In this document: piece after piece, positions 43,550 to 52,576 of the stretch | Numbering within the stretch: position 1 is the stretch's first letter | How the letters are laid out: every line of letters begins with the position of its first letter | Assembly: GCA_965229935.1 (NCBI GenBank) | Contig: CBDDKB010000002.1 | Location: 124,001 to 188,000 of the forward strand | Direction of reading: 5' to 3' | Length of the DNA: 64,000 bases | Source of the DNA: SPJN01 sp965229935 | GTDB taxonomy: Bacteria > Pseudomonadota > Alphaproteobacteria > SPJN01 | Notes under the pieces: model-generated | The model's input: only the letters and a program-made list of their open reading frames with translations | Databases searched by the model: none | What the model was told of the DNA's origin: nothing | Program-made: the position numbers and the translations under genes

Positions 43550-44416
43550 TCAGCTTTTTAATTCCCGATGGGTGACCAGCGGCGCATAGCCTGCGCCTTC
43601 CAGATAGCGTTTCAACTGTTCGGTCACAAAGACGGATCGGTGTTGGCCACCCGTGCAGCCCACCGCAATGGTCAGATAATGTTTGCCTTCATGATTATAA
43701 CGCGGAAGCAGAATATCGATCAGGTCCTGCAATTGTTGAATGAAGGGGGCATAGGTTGAGTCACCCTTGATGAAGGCGGCAACCGCGTCGTCCTGCCCGG
43801 TTAGATCGCGCATGGTTGGGTCGTAATAGGGGTTTTGCAGGAACCGCACATCAAACACCAAATCAGCATGGCGCGGCAGGCCCCGGCGATAGGAAAATGA
43901 TTGCAGCGACAGGACCAAACGGTCCTCTGGCACAGCATCAAGCCGTGTTTCGATCAGGCGGCGCAGATCATGGATTGACAGGCTGGTTGTGTCGATCAGC
44001 ATTTCGGCCATATCGCGGACAGGCTGCAACAGGCGCCGTTCTTCCTTGATCCCTTCTTGCACATCCCGGTCAAGCGCCAAGGGATGCGCGCGCCGCGTAA
44101 CGGCAAACCGTTTCAGAATTTCTTCATCATCACAATCAAGGAAGATCAGTTCAGGGCGCGTGCCGGTCAGGCTTTCGCAGGTTTCGATGGTCGCCATTAA
44201 TTTTGCTGGATCGAAATCGCGGGTCCGGCAATCAAGGCCAAGGGCAAGGTTGCGCGCACCTTGTTCAGATTCGGCCAATGTTTCCACAAAGCGCAGGGGG
44301 ATATTGTCAATGGTTTCAAAACCAAGGTCTTCAAGCACGCCCAATGCGGTTGATTTACCTGCGCCGGACATGCCGGTCAGGATCAGCAGGGGGTGAATGG
44401 TTTTTGACTTTGGCAT
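43550..44416 (-). CDS. rapZ: RNase adapter / P-loop regulator RapZ
   Basis: A 288-residue RapZ-family protein with Walker A GMSGAGKS (Gly15-Ser22), LIFLDCDDEEILKRF, DTTSLSIHDLRR and the conserved C-terminal TIAVGCTGGQHRSVFVTEQL. In enterobacteria RapZ binds GlmZ sRNA and glucosamine-6-phosphate to control GlmS; in alphaproteobacteria its RNA targets are less clear. It lies between hprK and EIIA on the same strand, 32 bp after hprK. Confidence 0.95.
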   Translation of the reverse strand: MPKSKTIHPLLILTGMSGAGKSTALGVLEDLGFETIDNIPLRFVETLAESEQGARNLALGLDCRTRDFDPAKLMATIETCESLTGTRPELIFLDCDDEEILKRFAVTRRAHPLALDRDVQEGIKEERRLLQPVRDMAEMLIDTTSLSIHDLRRLIETRLDAVPEDRLVLSLQSFSYRRGLPRHADLVFDVRFLQNPYYDPTMRDLTGQDDAVAAFIKGDSTYAPFIQQLQDLIDILLPRYNHEGKHYLTIAVGCTGGQHRSVFVTEQLKRYLEGAGYAPLVTHRELKS

Positions 44417-44447
44417 GATCGGGTTTCTTGTCGCCTAATAGTGGCCC

Positions 44448-44915
44448 CTAATCGGATAAAGTTTTGGCCCCTGTTACGACGGCCAAGGCTGCCCTGATCT
44501 TGGCCGGGGTTGCGGCGTGACGCAAATCAAATTGCAATTGCGGGACCAGAATGTCGCCGAATGTTGCTTGCATGTCGCGGCTGTTGAGGTCCGGCATACG
44601 CACAACCTTGTCTGCATCGCACCCGGCGATCACAAGCCTTAGGGGGGCGTTGTCCACACTATCCCAACGGACAATGCCAAGCCCGCGTATTTCCAACAGC
44701 CCCTTAATGCTTTCAGGGGCAGTCGCGGTCAGGCTGTTGCGCACGGTGTCGGGTGTCAGGCAGGTTTGGTCATCGCTGACCAACATCGCGCCATCATCAA
44801 GCAGGCGCAGGGCGCAATCAGACTTGCCACTGCCTGAAGGGCCGGTCAGCAAAACGCCGTGGCCACCGATGGCAATGCAAGACCCATGAACGATAAGTGG
44901 TGATGGATCAGTCAT
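44448..44915 (-). CDS. hprK: HPr kinase/phosphorylase, short alphaproteobacterial form
   Basis: A 155-residue HprK made only of the catalytic domain, with Walker A GPSGSGKS (Gly25-Ser32), SDDQTCL and the signature LLEIRGLGIV. It phosphorylates HPr on the regulatory serine. The N-terminal domain of Firmicutes HprK is missing, as is normal in alphaproteobacteria. The ATG at 44915 lies inside the 3' end of chvG (8-bp overlap), so it is translated with the sensor kinase. The frame open to 45092 is a shadow of chvG. Confidence 0.93.
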   Translation of the reverse strand: MTDPSPLIVHGSCIAIGGHGVLLTGPSGSGKSDCALRLLDDGAMLVSDDQTCLTPDTVRNSLTATAPESIKGLLEIRGLGIVRWDSVDNAPLRLVIAGCDADKVVRMPDLNSRDMQATFGDILVPQLQFDLRHAATPAKIRAALAVVTGAKTLSD

Positions 44916-46509
44916 AGGCTGGCAGCTCCACCACAAATTTGGCGCCGCAAATATCGCCGTTTTTGTCTTTTCTGTTGCGGGCTTCGATTGTGCCGCCATG
45001 CACCTCGACAATTTGTTTTGAAATCGCAAGGCCCAGGCCCGAATGACCGCCAAACCCCTCTGAGGCTGGCCGTTCTGTATAAAACCGTTCAAAGATTGAT
45101 TTCACATTGTCCGGCGGAATGCCCGGCCCTTCGTCGGCAACTGCAAAAACAACTTTGCGGCCATCACGATGGGCGCTGATCGTTATGGTGCCCCCTTCAG
45201 GCGAAAAGCTGGTCGCATTTGATAAAAGATTATGCACAACCTGCCCAAGCCGGGATTCAATGCCGGGGACAATCAACTTATCCTTATCGCGTAGGTCGAG
45301 CTTCAGTGTCGGGGCGTGGCTGCCATCCGCCTTGCTTTCATTCAAGGTGCGGGTCATGTCTGCAACAGAGGTTAGCAGCGCCTGCAAATCAACCTTGCTC
45401 ATCTCCTCGCGGGACAGTTCAGCATCAAGGCGGGAGGCATTGGCAATGTCGCTTAACAAACGGTCAATGCGTTCCACATCATGACGGATCACAGCTTCAA
45501 GGCGGGCGCGTTGTTCGTCAGTGCGTGCAAGGTCAAGCGTTTCGACCGCACTTTTCAGGCTGGTCAGGGGGTTCTTGATTTCATGGGCGACATCGGCGGC
45601 AAAACTTTCGATGGCGTCGATCCGGTTATAAAGCGCCTCCGTCATGTCGTAGAGAGAGCGTGACAGTTCCCCAATCTCATCCCGGCGCGCGGTAAAGCGG
45701 GGAATTTCAACCCTGCCGCCAACAACGGTGCGAACGCGGTGTGCGGCATGGGCCAGCCTGCGGATCGGTTGGGCGATGGTGCTTGCCAGCAAGGTGGCGC
45801 TGACAAAGGCAATCGAAAGCGCCATCGCAAAGACAAGCAAAAGGCGCGCCCGTTCGGTGCGCACCAGCGCCTCAATATCGCCTGCCTCTGTCGACAGCAT
45901 AAGCGCACCAAGCACCGCCTTGAACCGTGTAACCGGCACAGCGACAGAAACGATTAACTCGTCTTGCGCATTGCGGCGCACAGCCTGTGTGTTGGTGCCT
46001 TCAAGGGCGTTTAGAACTTCGGGATAGTCGCTCGCTTCTTGATCTATACGTTCCTGATAAAGCGGCAGGCCGTCTTCGACAGGGAACATCAGGCGGGTCA
46101 GGAATTTCTGACCTTTTTCGATCAAGTTGTTGACCTCACCGACCAAGGAAAAGCCAGCCTCCGGCGGTTCAAGCTCATAACTTAAGACTTGCCCCGCAAA
46201 CAGGTGCTGACGTGTGTCGGCCAGCAACAGCCCATCACGGTCAAAGATGCGGGCGCGGGTCCCTGTCGGCACGGCAAGCCGCCGCAACAGGGCGCGGGCC
46301 TGACGATAATCAATCACCTCAGCATTTTTGCTAATCGCGCCTTGTCCAACCGCACCGGCAATAATTGTGCCTTGGGTGGTCAGCGCATCAATGCGTGCTT
46401 CGATCAAATCGTCCCGAAGCGAGGTGACAAAGATCACCCCCGCCAACATGGCGAGCAATACCAGCAGATTGACCGCAATGATGCGGGCTGTAAGTGATCT
46501 TAGGCGCAT
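44908..46509 (-). CDS. chvG: Sensor histidine kinase ChvG
   Basis: A 533-residue sensor kinase. A transmembrane helix (LTARIIAVNLLVLLAMLAGV) is followed by a periplasmic domain of about 190 residues, a second helix (LLLVFAMALSIAFVSATLLA), a HAMP linker, the phosphoacceptor His309 in DVAHEIKNPLTS and the ATP-binding N, G1 and G2 boxes (VHNLLSNATSFS, VADEGPGIP, GLGLAIS). ChvG senses acid and envelope stress and phosphorylates ChvI. It is joined to chvI and hprK in one transcript. ExoS is the Sinorhizobium name for the same protein. Confidence 0.95.
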   Translation of the reverse strand: MRLRSLTARIIAVNLLVLLAMLAGVIFVTSLRDDLIEARIDALTTQGTIIAGAVGQGAISKNAEVIDYRQARALLRRLAVPTGTRARIFDRDGLLLADTRQHLFAGQVLSYELEPPEAGFSLVGEVNNLIEKGQKFLTRLMFPVEDGLPLYQERIDQEASDYPEVLNALEGTNTQAVRRNAQDELIVSVAVPVTRFKAVLGALMLSTEAGDIEALVRTERARLLLVFAMALSIAFVSATLLASTIAQPIRRLAHAAHRVRTVVGGRVEIPRFTARRDEIGELSRSLYDMTEALYNRIDAIESFAADVAHEIKNPLTSLKSAVETLDLARTDEQRARLEAVIRHDVERIDRLLSDIANASRLDAELSREEMSKVDLQALLTSVADMTRTLNESKADGSHAPTLKLDLRDKDKLIVPGIESRLGQVVHNLLSNATSFSPEGGTITISAHRDGRKVVFAVADEGPGIPPDNVKSIFERFYTERPASEGFGGHSGLGLAISKQIVEVHGGTIEARNRKDKNGDICGAKFVVELPAYD

Positions 46510-46542
46510 TGTCCGCCTGACTGTGGTTTATCGGTAAAGGCC

Positions 46543-47268
46543 CTATGCCTTGCCATCATTATAGCGATAGCCGATCCCGTACAGAGTCTCAATGGCGTCA
46601 AAATTGTCATCGACCTGTTTGAACTTCTTGCGCAGGCGTTTGATGTGGCTGTCAATGGTGCGATCATCCACATAGACATCATCCTCATAGGCGGCATCCA
46701 TCAGATTATCGCGGCTTTTCACATGGCCGGGACGAACGGCCAAAGCCTTCAGGATCAGAAATTCGGTTACTGTCAGATTGACCGGCTTGTCATCCCACAG
46801 GCAGGCATGCCGGGCGGGGTCCAGCAACAAGGGGCCCCGTTCAATCGGTTTTTCCATATCGCCTGTTTCTGCATCGGCAACGGGATTGGCGCGGCGCAAG
46901 ATGGCCTTGATCCGTTCGACCAGCAGCCGTTGCGAAAAGGGTTTGCGGATATAGTCATCCGCGCCCATGGAAAGCCCCAACACTTCGTCAATCTCTTCAT
47001 CTTTTGAGGTAAGGAAGATCACCGGCATATCGGTTTTGGTGCGCAATTGGCGCAACAGGTCCATGCCATCCATGCGCGGCATCTTGATATCGAGCACGGC
47101 AAGGTCGGGCGGTGTTGTTGTCAGCGCCTGCAGGGCCGCCACAGAATCTGAATATGTGTTGACTGTGAAGCCTTCCGCTTCCAGTGCAATCTGGACGGAG
47201 GTGAGAATGTTGCGGTCATCATCTACCAGCGCGATTGTGGCGTCGGTTACGAGGGATGAGCTGGACAT
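46543..47268 (-). CDS. chvI: Response regulator ChvI
   Basis: A 241-residue OmpR-family regulator. Receiver domain: acidic pocket VDDD, phosphoacceptor Asp60 in LAVLDIKMPRMDG, FLTSKDE and IRKPFSQ. C-terminal winged helix: DDRTIDSHIKRLRKKF recognition helix and IETLYGIGYRY. The ATG at 47268 has GGAGA about 7 bp before it; upstream methionines at 47280 and 47286 are less likely. With ChvG it controls envelope, exopolysaccharide and acid responses in alphaproteobacteria. It is the first gene of the chvI-chvG-hprK-rapZ-EIIA-ptsH series. Confidence 0.96.
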   Translation of the reverse strand: MSSSSLVTDATIALVDDDRNILTSVQIALEAEGFTVNTYSDSVAALQALTTTPPDLAVLDIKMPRMDGMDLLRQLRTKTDMPVIFLTSKDEEIDEVLGLSMGADDYIRKPFSQRLLVERIKAILRRANPVADAETGDMEKPIERGPLLLDPARHACLWDDKPVNLTVTEFLILKALAVRPGHVKSRDNLMDAAYEDDVYVDDRTIDSHIKRLRKKFKQVDDNFDAIETLYGIGYRYNDGKA

Positions 47269-47418
47269 TTGGGTCTCCATATACATTGGTCTGCCTCTTC
47301 AATCTTGAACCATGCGGGCATAAGACGAGGCGGTTGAGGCCGAATTGTGTCAGAACCTAGCGTAAAAAATGGCCTGTGTTTAGTGGTTTAGATGACTGTG
47401 ACAGCGGTCACAGCCTGA

Positions 47419-48756
47419 TTAGGACCGTTTGATTGGGCGGCTTGTGACATGGTGAAAGCGCCAAAGCGCATAGGCGACAACGATCGACAGGCCTGCCGCC
47501 AGCCCGGTGACCAGCCCTTCAACCCCGTAGTCAGCGCGGAAGGTCAACCACCATCCAAATGGCAGCGCAATGGCCCACAGGCCCAGAATTTGCGCAATAG
47601 CGGCAGGCCAAACATCCCCCGCACCGCGCAGCGCGCCGCGAATAACCCCTAAACTACTATCAAAAATGATTGCCAGTCCGGCTGCCTGAATGGTCACCTG
47701 CGCAATGGCAAGCATCTCTTGTTCATCGACGTAAATCAGCGCGATGCCGCGCGGCCAAAGCCAACAGGCAAGGCAGAACGGCAATATCATTGCCCAAAGG
47801 CTGATGATGCCGGACCACCCGGCCTTATTGGCGGCACGTTGATCGGCTGCCCCGACAAAGCGGCCAACCCGGATAGCTGCGGCTGCGCCTGTGCCCAAGG
47901 CCATCATAAAGGCCAGCGCCACAAGATTGTTGGTGATCTCATAGGCGGCAAGGTGCAGTGGCCCAATGGTGGCCGCCATAAAGGCGATCATGCGGAAGGC
48001 ACCAACATCAAACCCCTGAACCAAAAACAAGGGGGTGCCAATTTTCAAAAGGCGGGGAATGACACTTGGTTGCGTTGGCGCTTTTTTAAGCCACAAATCA
48101 ATCTCCATCTCGCGCGCGACGATGGTCAGACCGATAAACCCGGCTATTGTGATCAGCACACGCAATATGGTTGTCGTCAGCACCGCACCTTCTGCGCCCA
48201 TCGGCGGTATCGGTCCGGCACCAAACACGAACAGGTAATCAAGTCCGACATTCAGGATGACGATGATCAGGGTCAGCCACATGGCGATGCGCGGTCGGCC
48301 CAGCGCATCAAGCGTGTTTGTGATGGCTACAAAGACCATCATGGCAAGTAGGCCCGGTGCATATAGATAGGTCAGGGGAACCGCGTTGGCGATCATCTCC
48401 TCAGACTGGCCAAACAGTCTGAATATGTCAGCGGCAAAAAAGGCTGACAGGCTAAAGGCCAAGCCAACCCAAAATCCCAACCCCAATGCGGCGCGAAATA
48501 TGATGCCGATTTGTTTCCGCTCTCCTGCGCCAACTGTTTGGGCGGTCAGCACCGCGGTGCCCTGCATAAGGCCAAAGCCTGCAATCATCAAAACGATCTG
48601 TGGTGTGACCCCAAGGCCCATATAGGCCAATTGTTCAGGCGCGAACTGACCAACTGTCATCGTGTCGGCAGTTACCAATAAAACAAAGCCAGCGCGCATC
48701 ACAATGATGGGCAGGGATAGGGCCATTGTTTCGCGAAAATGTTGGGTCCAGGTCAT
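47419..48756 (-). CDS. MATE family efflux transporter
   Basis: A 445-residue protein with about twelve membrane spans, of the NorM/DinF-type MATE family. Typical segments are the first helix region ALSLPIIVMRAGFVLL, TADTMTVGQFAPEQLAYMGLG, and the LGTGAAAAIRVGRFVGA region of the second half. MATE proteins export cationic drugs or other organic molecules in exchange for Na+ or H+. The frame is open upstream to 48912, but the ATG at 48756 (MTWTQHFRE) fits the family start. It is divergent from the PNPOx-like gene 80 bp away and is probably not part of the chvI operon (150 bp gap). Confidence 0.9.
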   Translation of the reverse strand: MTWTQHFRETMALSLPIIVMRAGFVLLVTADTMTVGQFAPEQLAYMGLGVTPQIVLMIAGFGLMQGTAVLTAQTVGAGERKQIGIIFRAALGLGFWVGLAFSLSAFFAADIFRLFGQSEEMIANAVPLTYLYAPGLLAMMVFVAITNTLDALGRPRIAMWLTLIIVILNVGLDYLFVFGAGPIPPMGAEGAVLTTTILRVLITIAGFIGLTIVAREMEIDLWLKKAPTQPSVIPRLLKIGTPLFLVQGFDVGAFRMIAFMAATIGPLHLAAYEITNNLVALAFMMALGTGAAAAIRVGRFVGAADQRAANKAGWSGIISLWAMILPFCLACWLWPRGIALIYVDEQEMLAIAQVTIQAAGLAIIFDSSLGVIRGALRGAGDVWPAAIAQILGLWAIALPFGWWLTFRADYGVEGLVTGLAAGLSIVVAYALWRFHHVTSRPIKRS

Positions 48757-48835
48757 AAAGCTCTGTGCGCAGATTTCATTGTCGGGCAAGATAGGGCCAG
48801 ACCCATGGTGAAACAATCTTATTCGGTGATTTGCA

Positions 48836-49336
48836 GTGACAGACCAAAATGACGATTTGCAGAGTTTAGCGCGACGCATTCTGGATAGTGAGCCGCTTGG
48901 CAGCCTGTCCACATTAGCTGCCCAATCAATAGGTGACGCAGCAAAAGGGGCGCCCTATGCCAGTTTGGTGCTTGTCGGTCAGGACCCTGCTGACGGCGCG
49001 CCGATTTTGCTTTTGTCCGGATTGGCTAGGCATACACAAAACTTGAAGGCCGATCCGCGCGGCTCGCTGTTGCTGGTGCCCGAACTTGCAGCGGGCGAGG
49101 GGCCGTTGGAAGGCGCGCGCCTGACATTGCTGGGGCGATTCTGCGTTGTTGAGGGTGATTCTATGACCGATTCTGTCCGGTCGGCCTATTTGCAGCGTCA
49201 TGCGGATGCCGAAACTTATGTAGATTTTGCAGATTTTGACTTTTGGCGCATGCAGGTAGAGGGTGCGCATCTGGTTGCGGGATTTGGAAGAATCACTGAA
49301 ATTCCGGTCAATTCGCTGATTTTACGGCGTGATTAG
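48836..49336 (+). CDS. Pyridoxamine-5'-phosphate-oxidase-like FMN-binding protein (HugZ type)
   Basis: A 166-residue split-barrel flavin-binding protein. It has the PNPOx-like pattern GAPYASLVLVGQDPADGAPI, LLSGLARHTQNLKADPRGSL and, later, FDFWRMQVEGAHLVAGFGRI, which matches the HugZ/heme-utilisation-type family. Members bind FMN or heme; the actual role is unknown. It starts with GTG at 48836, with only a weak GGTGA ribosome site. Finding this gene beside pckA and the chvI block is common in alphaproteobacteria. Confidence 0.8.
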   Translation: MTDQNDDLQSLARRILDSEPLGSLSTLAAQSIGDAAKGAPYASLVLVGQDPADGAPILLLSGLARHTQNLKADPRGSLLLVPELAAGEGPLEGARLTLLGRFCVVEGDSMTDSVRSAYLQRHADAETYVDFADFDFWRMQVEGAHLVAGFGRITEIPVNSLILRRD

Positions 49337-49649
49337 AGACTGCTGATTAGCTGCTCGACATCGACAGAAAATATACACAAATTCTCGGGAAAAATGCCGC
49401 AATTTGCGAGTCGTTATTAGGTTGCCAATAAGCCGTCGGCATGCTTATTTGCAGCCCATCGGAGCGAACGGTCTGGACCTGAAATGGCCCGGGCCTGATC
49501 TGCTCCCCATTTTGGAGATGTATGGAAGCAGGCAACCATGCGGGACGAAAGTCCGCTCGCGTGGCGGGCCTGATTTTCAGTTTAGAACAGGCCGCACTGA
49601 CGCTCCCCCTTATTCAGTCAGGTGCCGCCTTTTATGAAGGATAGATGCC
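49337..49649 (+). other. pckA upstream region with three hairpins
   Basis: These 313 bp have no convincing reading frame. Three stem-loops lie in a row: GCGGGAC-GAAA-GTCCGC (GNRA loop, bulged G, about 49537-49553), GGCCTG...CAGGCC (about 49567-49592) and GCACTGAC...GTCAGGTGC (about 49592-49624, with a bulge), followed by a short T run. It could be a structured leader or a small RNA. No known riboswitch is recognised. Confidence 0.4.
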
Positions 49650-51263
49650 GTGACAAACACTGGCCTTCAGACGCAAGACGATCTTATCCCGACAAAGGGT
49701 CTTGATTATTTGGGTATCGCTGTGGACACAGTCCATTGGAATTTGCGTGCGCATTCGCTGTTTCAGGCAGCGATCGAACGCAAGGAAGGCCGTGTAACGG
49801 CGCAAGGCGCGTTTGTTGCACAAACCGGTGAACATACTGGCCGTTCCGCACAAGACAAATTCACTGTCCGCGATTCAGAAACCGAAGATCAGGTCTGGTG
49901 GGAAAATAACAAGCCCATGACCCCTGAAAACTTCGACACCCTGTATGAAGACTTTATCGCCTTTGCCAATGCGCGCGGCGAACTGTTTGTACAAGATTTG
50001 TTGGGTGGCGCTGACCTTGATCACCGTCTGCCGGTTCGTGTTGTTGGCTGTCACGCTTGGCACTCGCTGTTTATTCAGCATCTGTTGATCCAGCCTGAGC
50101 CTGCTGAACACAAAGATTTCGATCCGCAATTCACCATCGTGCATATGCCCGAATTCCGCGCCGACCCTGCCAAGCACGGCACGCGCAGCGGTACAGTGAT
50201 TGCGGTGAACTTCACCAAACGTTTGGTTCTGATCGGCGGCACATCATATGCCGGTGAAATGAAGAAATCAGTCTTCACGATCCTGAACTATCTGCTGCCC
50301 GCCAAATCAGTGATGCCGATGCATTGTTCAATCAATGTTGGCGATGAGGGCGATTCAGCAATCTTCTTTGGTCTGTCAGGTACAGGTAAGACCACATTGT
50401 CAGCCGATCCCAACCGCGTCTTGGTTGGTGATGACGAACATGGTTGGTCAGAAAATGGCGTCTTCAACTTTGAAGGTGGCTGCTATGCCAAGATGATCAA
50501 TCTGTCACCGGAAGCAGAACCAGAAATCTACAGCACCACACAGCGTTTCAGCACTGTGCTGGAAAATGTTGTGATGGATGATAATGGCATCATTGATTTT
50601 GATGATTCTTCGCTGACAGAAAACACTCGCGGTGCTTATCCCATCAGCTTTATCCCGAATTCTTCGGAAACAGGCCGTGCGGGTCATCCGAACAATATCA
50701 TCATGCTGACAGCAGATGCGTTCGGTGTGTTGCCCCCCATTGCCAAGCTGACACCCAGCCAGGCCATGTATCACTTCCTGTCAGGTTACACTGCCAAGGT
50801 TGCAGGTACAGAAAAGGGCGTGACAGAACCCCAGGCAACATTCTCAACCTGTTTCGGTGGTCCCTTTATGCCCCGTCACCCCAGCGAATATGGCAATCTG
50901 CTACGTAAGTTGATTGCAGAACATGGGGTTGATTGCTGGTTGGTCAACACAGGCTGGACCGGCGGTGCCTATGGCGTTGGCTCTCGTATGCCGATCAAGG
51001 AAACCCGTGCGCTGTTGAATGCAGCATTGGACGGGTCACTGCGTGACGCCCAATTCCGCATGGACGAGAATTTCGGCTTTGAAGTGCCGGTTTCTGTTCC
51101 CGGCGTGAACGACGCATTGCTTGATCCGCGTGGCACATGGTCAGATGGCGCAGCCTATGACGCACAGGCCCAAAAGCTGGTCAGCATGTTCATTGAAAAC
51201 TTCGGTCAGTATGAAGCCCATGTTGACCCTGATGTGATTGCAGCAGCACCGACCGCCGCTTAA
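49650..51263 (+). CDS. pckA: Phosphoenolpyruvate carboxykinase (ATP)
   Basis: A 537-residue ATP-dependent PEPCK, which converts oxaloacetate to PEP in gluconeogenesis. Seen are the Walker A-like GLSGTGKTTLS (Gly241-Ser251), the substrate/Mn loop MPMHCSINVGDEGDSAIFFG and the upstream GTVIAVNFTKRLVLIGGTSY. It starts with GTG, with AAGGA about 9 bp upstream. In related bacteria pckA transcription is tied to ChvI, whose operon lies 2.4 kb away on the other strand. A strong terminator follows. Confidence 0.97.
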   Translation: MTNTGLQTQDDLIPTKGLDYLGIAVDTVHWNLRAHSLFQAAIERKEGRVTAQGAFVAQTGEHTGRSAQDKFTVRDSETEDQVWWENNKPMTPENFDTLYEDFIAFANARGELFVQDLLGGADLDHRLPVRVVGCHAWHSLFIQHLLIQPEPAEHKDFDPQFTIVHMPEFRADPAKHGTRSGTVIAVNFTKRLVLIGGTSYAGEMKKSVFTILNYLLPAKSVMPMHCSINVGDEGDSAIFFGLSGTGKTTLSADPNRVLVGDDEHGWSENGVFNFEGGCYAKMINLSPEAEPEIYSTTQRFSTVLENVVMDDNGIIDFDDSSLTENTRGAYPISFIPNSSETGRAGHPNNIIMLTADAFGVLPPIAKLTPSQAMYHFLSGYTAKVAGTEKGVTEPQATFSTCFGGPFMPRHPSEYGNLLRKLIAEHGVDCWLVNTGWTGGAYGVGSRMPIKETRALLNAALDGSLRDAQFRMDENFGFEVPVSVPGVNDALLDPRGTWSDGAAYDAQAQKLVSMFIENFGQYEAHVDPDVIAAAPTAA

Positions 51264-51285
51264 TCACCATCAAATCAAGTTTTGG

Positions 51286-51324
51286 AAGGCCGATGCCCCA
51301 GATTGGGTGTCGGCCTTTCTTTTT
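51286..51324 (+). terminator. Rho-independent terminator after pckA
   Basis: Stem AAGGCCGA / TCGGCCTT with a 16-base loop, followed by TTTCTTTTT, 22 bp after the pckA stop. Confidence 0.9.
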
Positions 51325-51385
51325 GCGCGCAGGCCCCTGTTCGGGCAGAATATCAAGAATGAGGAACCTGTTCACGGGGGGTGAA

Positions 51386-51793
51386 ATGAAACGCATTCTA
51401 CTAGCTGCCCTTTGTGCGCTCCTTATAATTGGGGCACATGGCGCTGTGGCTGCCTCGCCTATTCCGCAAAAATTTCACGGGCAATGGCAGATCATAATCA
51501 AGACGGAGAATTGGAACCCATGGTGGGCGGATTACAAATATCCGGTCACGCTTGAGATAAGTGACGAAAAGCGCGCATTCACGGATCAGGCGGGCAATCA
51601 CTGTGCCCCTGAACTGATCTTTTATGATGAAGCGATAGATGAGCTGATCTTCATCCATTGTCTGCCGACAAAGCATGGGATTTCGTTCAGACCCTTTTAT
51701 CGCTTCAAGTCTGTTGACGGGCAGTTGATTGGGCATGTCTGGACCTATAAGGCGCTGTTTGGTCTGCAAGGTGCATCGGTCGATGCCAAATAG
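51386..51793 (+). CDS. Small secreted protein, unknown
   Basis: A 135-residue protein with a Sec signal peptide (MKRILLAALCALLIIGAHGA, cleaved near VAA/SPIP). The mature part is rich in Trp and His (FHGQWQIIIKTENWNPWWAD) and looks like a small beta-barrel; two cysteines (in GNHCAPEL and FIHCLPT) could form a disulfide. No family recognised. GGGGGG lies upstream of the ATG at 51386. The dioxygenase gene starts 6 bp after its stop, so the two are probably cotranscribed. Confidence 0.65.
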   Translation: MKRILLAALCALLIIGAHGAVAASPIPQKFHGQWQIIIKTENWNPWWADYKYPVTLEISDEKRAFTDQAGNHCAPELIFYDEAIDELIFIHCLPTKHGISFRPFYRFKSVDGQLIGHVWTYKALFGLQGASVDAK

Positions 51794-51799
51794 GGTGTA

Positions 51800-52576
51800 A
51801 TGTTAAGCGATTCCCAAAAGCAGGAGTTTGCGGCAACAGGATTATTGCGCCTGCCCGGAATGATTGACCCTGACCTTGTGACCAAGGCGCGGGTATTATT
51901 GTGGCGGCATCTGGAACAGCGCTTGATCTGTCGGGATGACCCTGAAACATGGCCGCGAGGGCTGGTCAGTAAGTTGCGCGCGGTGGCAGAGCGGCAGTCT
52001 ATCCAAGATTTATGTACCGGTCCTGTGCGTGACTGTGTTGAAGAGTTGATGGCGGGCAGGGACCTTGCCACGATCAATGATTATCCGGTGCAATTATTGG
52101 TGACATTTCCTGATGCGGATAGCTGGGCCGTCCCTGCAAAAATGTGGCATCTAGATATACCGCGGTTGGCAAACGACGATATGTTGCCCGGTGTGCAGCC
52201 CTTTCTTTTTTTGGATGACGTTGCCCCCGGCGGTGGTGGCACGCTGGTTGTTGCAGGCTCCCACCGCTTATTGGTCGGCACTGACAGGCGCATCCCCTCA
52301 GCCGATGTGAAGGGCGCGCTCGGCGCCCGGTATGAGTGGTTTGCCGCCCTTATGGATAAGGGTTATGCCGACCGGGACAGGTTCTTGAGGCCTGCTAAAG
52401 TTGAACGCGATGTGTCAGTCCAAGTGGTTGAACTGACGGGCAAGCCCGGCGATGTGGTGTTGATGGACATGCGTGCGCTTCACGCGCCGGGCCCCAATGC
52501 AAGCGGGCAGCCGCGCTTAATGGCGACTGCCCGTTACATTGATCAGGATTTATTGCCTGCGCTTTATGGCGCTTAG
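51800..52576 (+). CDS. PhyH-like 2-oxoglutarate/Fe(II) dioxygenase
   Basis: A 258-residue protein with the phytanoyl-CoA dioxygenase fold. The iron site HxD...H is visible: His117 and Asp119 in WHLDIPR, and His228 in MRALHAPGPN, with an Arg in QPRLMATARY positioned to bind 2-oxoglutarate. APGGGGTLVVAGSHRLL is also characteristic. Such enzymes hydroxylate small molecules or lipids; the substrate is not predictable. It follows the secreted protein by 6 bp and overlaps the opposing wax synthase gene by 4 bp at the 3' end. Confidence 0.85.
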   Translation: MLSDSQKQEFAATGLLRLPGMIDPDLVTKARVLLWRHLEQRLICRDDPETWPRGLVSKLRAVAERQSIQDLCTGPVRDCVEELMAGRDLATINDYPVQLLVTFPDADSWAVPAKMWHLDIPRLANDDMLPGVQPFLFLDDVAPGGGGTLVVAGSHRLLVGTDRRIPSADVKGALGARYEWFAALMDKGYADRDRFLRPAKVERDVSVQVVELTGKPGDVVLMDMRALHAPGPNASGQPRLMATARYIDQDLLPALYGA

